Assembly (NCBI GenBank): GCA_037132135.1
Contig: JBAXPR010000162.1
Coordinates: forward strand, 1-6,059
From: BOG-933 sp037132135
GTDB taxonomy: Bacteria > Pseudomonadota > Alphaproteobacteria > Azospirillales > Azospirillaceae
DNA: 6,059 nt
Direction: 5' to 3'
Shown: piece by piece, positions 5,564 to 6,059 of the stretch
Position numbering within the stretch: position 1 is the first letter of the stretch
How the letters are laid out: every line of letters starts with the position of its first letter
The notes under the pieces: model-generated
What the model was told of the DNA's origin: nothing
The model's database searches: none
What the model saw: only the letters and a program-made list of their open reading frames with translations
Program-made: the position numbers and the translations under genes

Positions 5564-6059
5564 CTACAGTTCTTCCCCCGCTGTAAAGGCGCGCAGCTGA
5601 TTGACATCCTCAACCAGTATTTCATGCTTGCTGTGGCTGACGACGCCGAAGGTTCGCAACTGCCGCAAGGATCGGGACAGGCTTTCGGGGGTCATGCCCA
5701 GCATGCCGGCGATGACCTTGTGCTCACAGGTCAAGCGAACCACTTGCGGCCCGCTCCGGCGCTCGGTCAGCCCGAGCAGGAAGTCTCCGAGACGCTGGGA
5801 TGCGCTCAGCAGTTTGAGGTGGGCGATCTGGCGGACGAGGACATGAACCCGCGAGGAGAGAAAGGCCAGCATATGGCGGCGCCAGCCGGCATGGCCGTCG
5901 AGGCAGGCCAGCATCGCCGTGGCCGGAATCACCACCAGCCGGGATTCCTTGATCGTTTGGGCCGACATCGGATAGCGGCCGGTATTGAACAGTCCGGCCT
6001 CCCCCACTGACCGGCCCCCACTGACTGGTCCGGGTTGAATGTTAGTGCACCGTCGGCCT
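5564..6059 (-). CDS. Crp/Fnr-family transcription regulator (first-transcribed copy), 5' end outside the window and probably frameshifted
   Basis: From 6007 down to the TAG at 5564-5566 the frame is clearly a Crp/Fnr regulator. It contains the end of the sensor barrel (GEAGLFNTGRYPMSAQ), a dimer helix (MLAFLSSRVHVLVRQIAHLK) and a winged HTH with TPESLSRSLRQLRTFGVV, again keeping the E-x-x-S-R recognition residues. It lacks iron-sulfur cysteines in the visible part. The start shown by the open frame (GTG 6007) falls in the middle of the sensor barrel, so it cannot be the real one. Upstream of 6007 lies a 14-bp tandem duplication (6001-6028). Beyond it the residues that best match the family (ALTFNPDQSVG) are in a different frame, and removing one 14-bp copy joins them as PDQSVGEAGLF. 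The alternative is that the straight frame is real, reading IQPGPVSGGRSVGEA with a five-residue insertion. It is more diverged from the other two than they are from each other. Confidence 0.75.
   Translation of the reverse strand, partial: GRRCTNIQPGPVSGGRSVGEAGLFNTGRYPMSAQTIKESRLVVIPATAMLACLDGHAGWRRHMLAFLSSRVHVLVRQIAHLKLLSASQRLGDFLLGLTERRSGPQVVRLTCEHKVIAGMLGMTPESLSRSLRQLRTFGVVSHSKHEILVEDVNQLRAFTAGEEL
6001..6028. repeat. 14-bp direct tandem duplication inside a regulator gene
   Basis: On the plus strand cccccactgaccgg (6001-6014) is followed immediately by cccccactgactgg (6015-6028), with 13 of 14 bases identical. Fourteen is not a multiple of three, so the duplication shifts the minus-strand reading frame of the Crp/Fnr gene at its conserved SVGEA segment. 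Confidence 0.85.

Noticed and set aside
4747..6010. Plus-strand open frames of ~200 codons (4747-5400, 5411-6010) opposite the regulators
   Set aside because: Their translations are low-complexity shadows of the Crp/Fnr genes, whose motifs are unambiguous on the minus strand.

Overview
The window reads as part of a chromosome of a GC-rich proteobacterium. Everything from about position 980 onward is strongly GC-rich with matching third-position bias. Long TPR proteins ending in a GT9-like glycosyltransferase domain, and clusters of Dnr/FixK-like Crp/Fnr regulators, are common in Rhodospirillales-type Alphaproteobacteria. I therefore lean that way, but taxonomy cannot be settled from this sequence alone.

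Layout. (1) 1-87: a short leader. (2) 88-1044, plus strand: an AT-richer gene for a 318-residue protein I do not recognise, compositionally foreign to its surroundings. (3) 1041-3066, plus strand: a large TPR plus glycosyltransferase-like gene that starts inside the stop of gene 2 (ATGA overlap). It is broken twice, by an in-frame amber codon at 1779 and by a +1 frameshift near 2850-2862. (4) 3026-3847, minus strand: a spermidine-synthase-fold, SAM-binding protein, converging on and overlapping the TPR gene by 41 bp. (5) 3848-4033: a 186-bp gap holding an inverted repeat that could fold over the ribosome-binding site of gene 4. (6) 4034-4729, 4822-5526 and 5564 to the right edge, all minus strand: three consecutive Crp/Fnr-family transcription regulators. 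The first-transcribed (rightmost) one runs off the window and carries a 14-bp tandem duplication that probably shifts its frame.

How the parts relate. The minus-strand genes could form one transcription unit reading right to left: three paralogous regulators, then, after a longer gap, the SAM-binding enzyme. All three regulators keep the E-x-x-S-R recognition-helix residues that read FNR-type TTGAT half-sites. None has an N-terminal iron-sulfur cysteine cluster or the cAMP-contacting Arg-Ser pair of Crp. They therefore look like Dnr/FixK-branch regulators tied to oxygen or nitrogen-oxide physiology, with an unknown signal. The plus-strand genes look like a separate module: a probably acquired gene of unknown function, coupled to the start of a decaying TPR glycosyltransferase gene.

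I found no RNA gene, insertion sequence, CRISPR array or clear defence system. The notable signals are the regulator triplication, the 14-bp frameshifting duplication, the exact 204-bp super-repeat inside the TPR gene with its double lesion, and the foreign unrecognised gene. Three disrupting lesions in 6 kb could also mean draft-quality sequence, and that alternative should be kept open.
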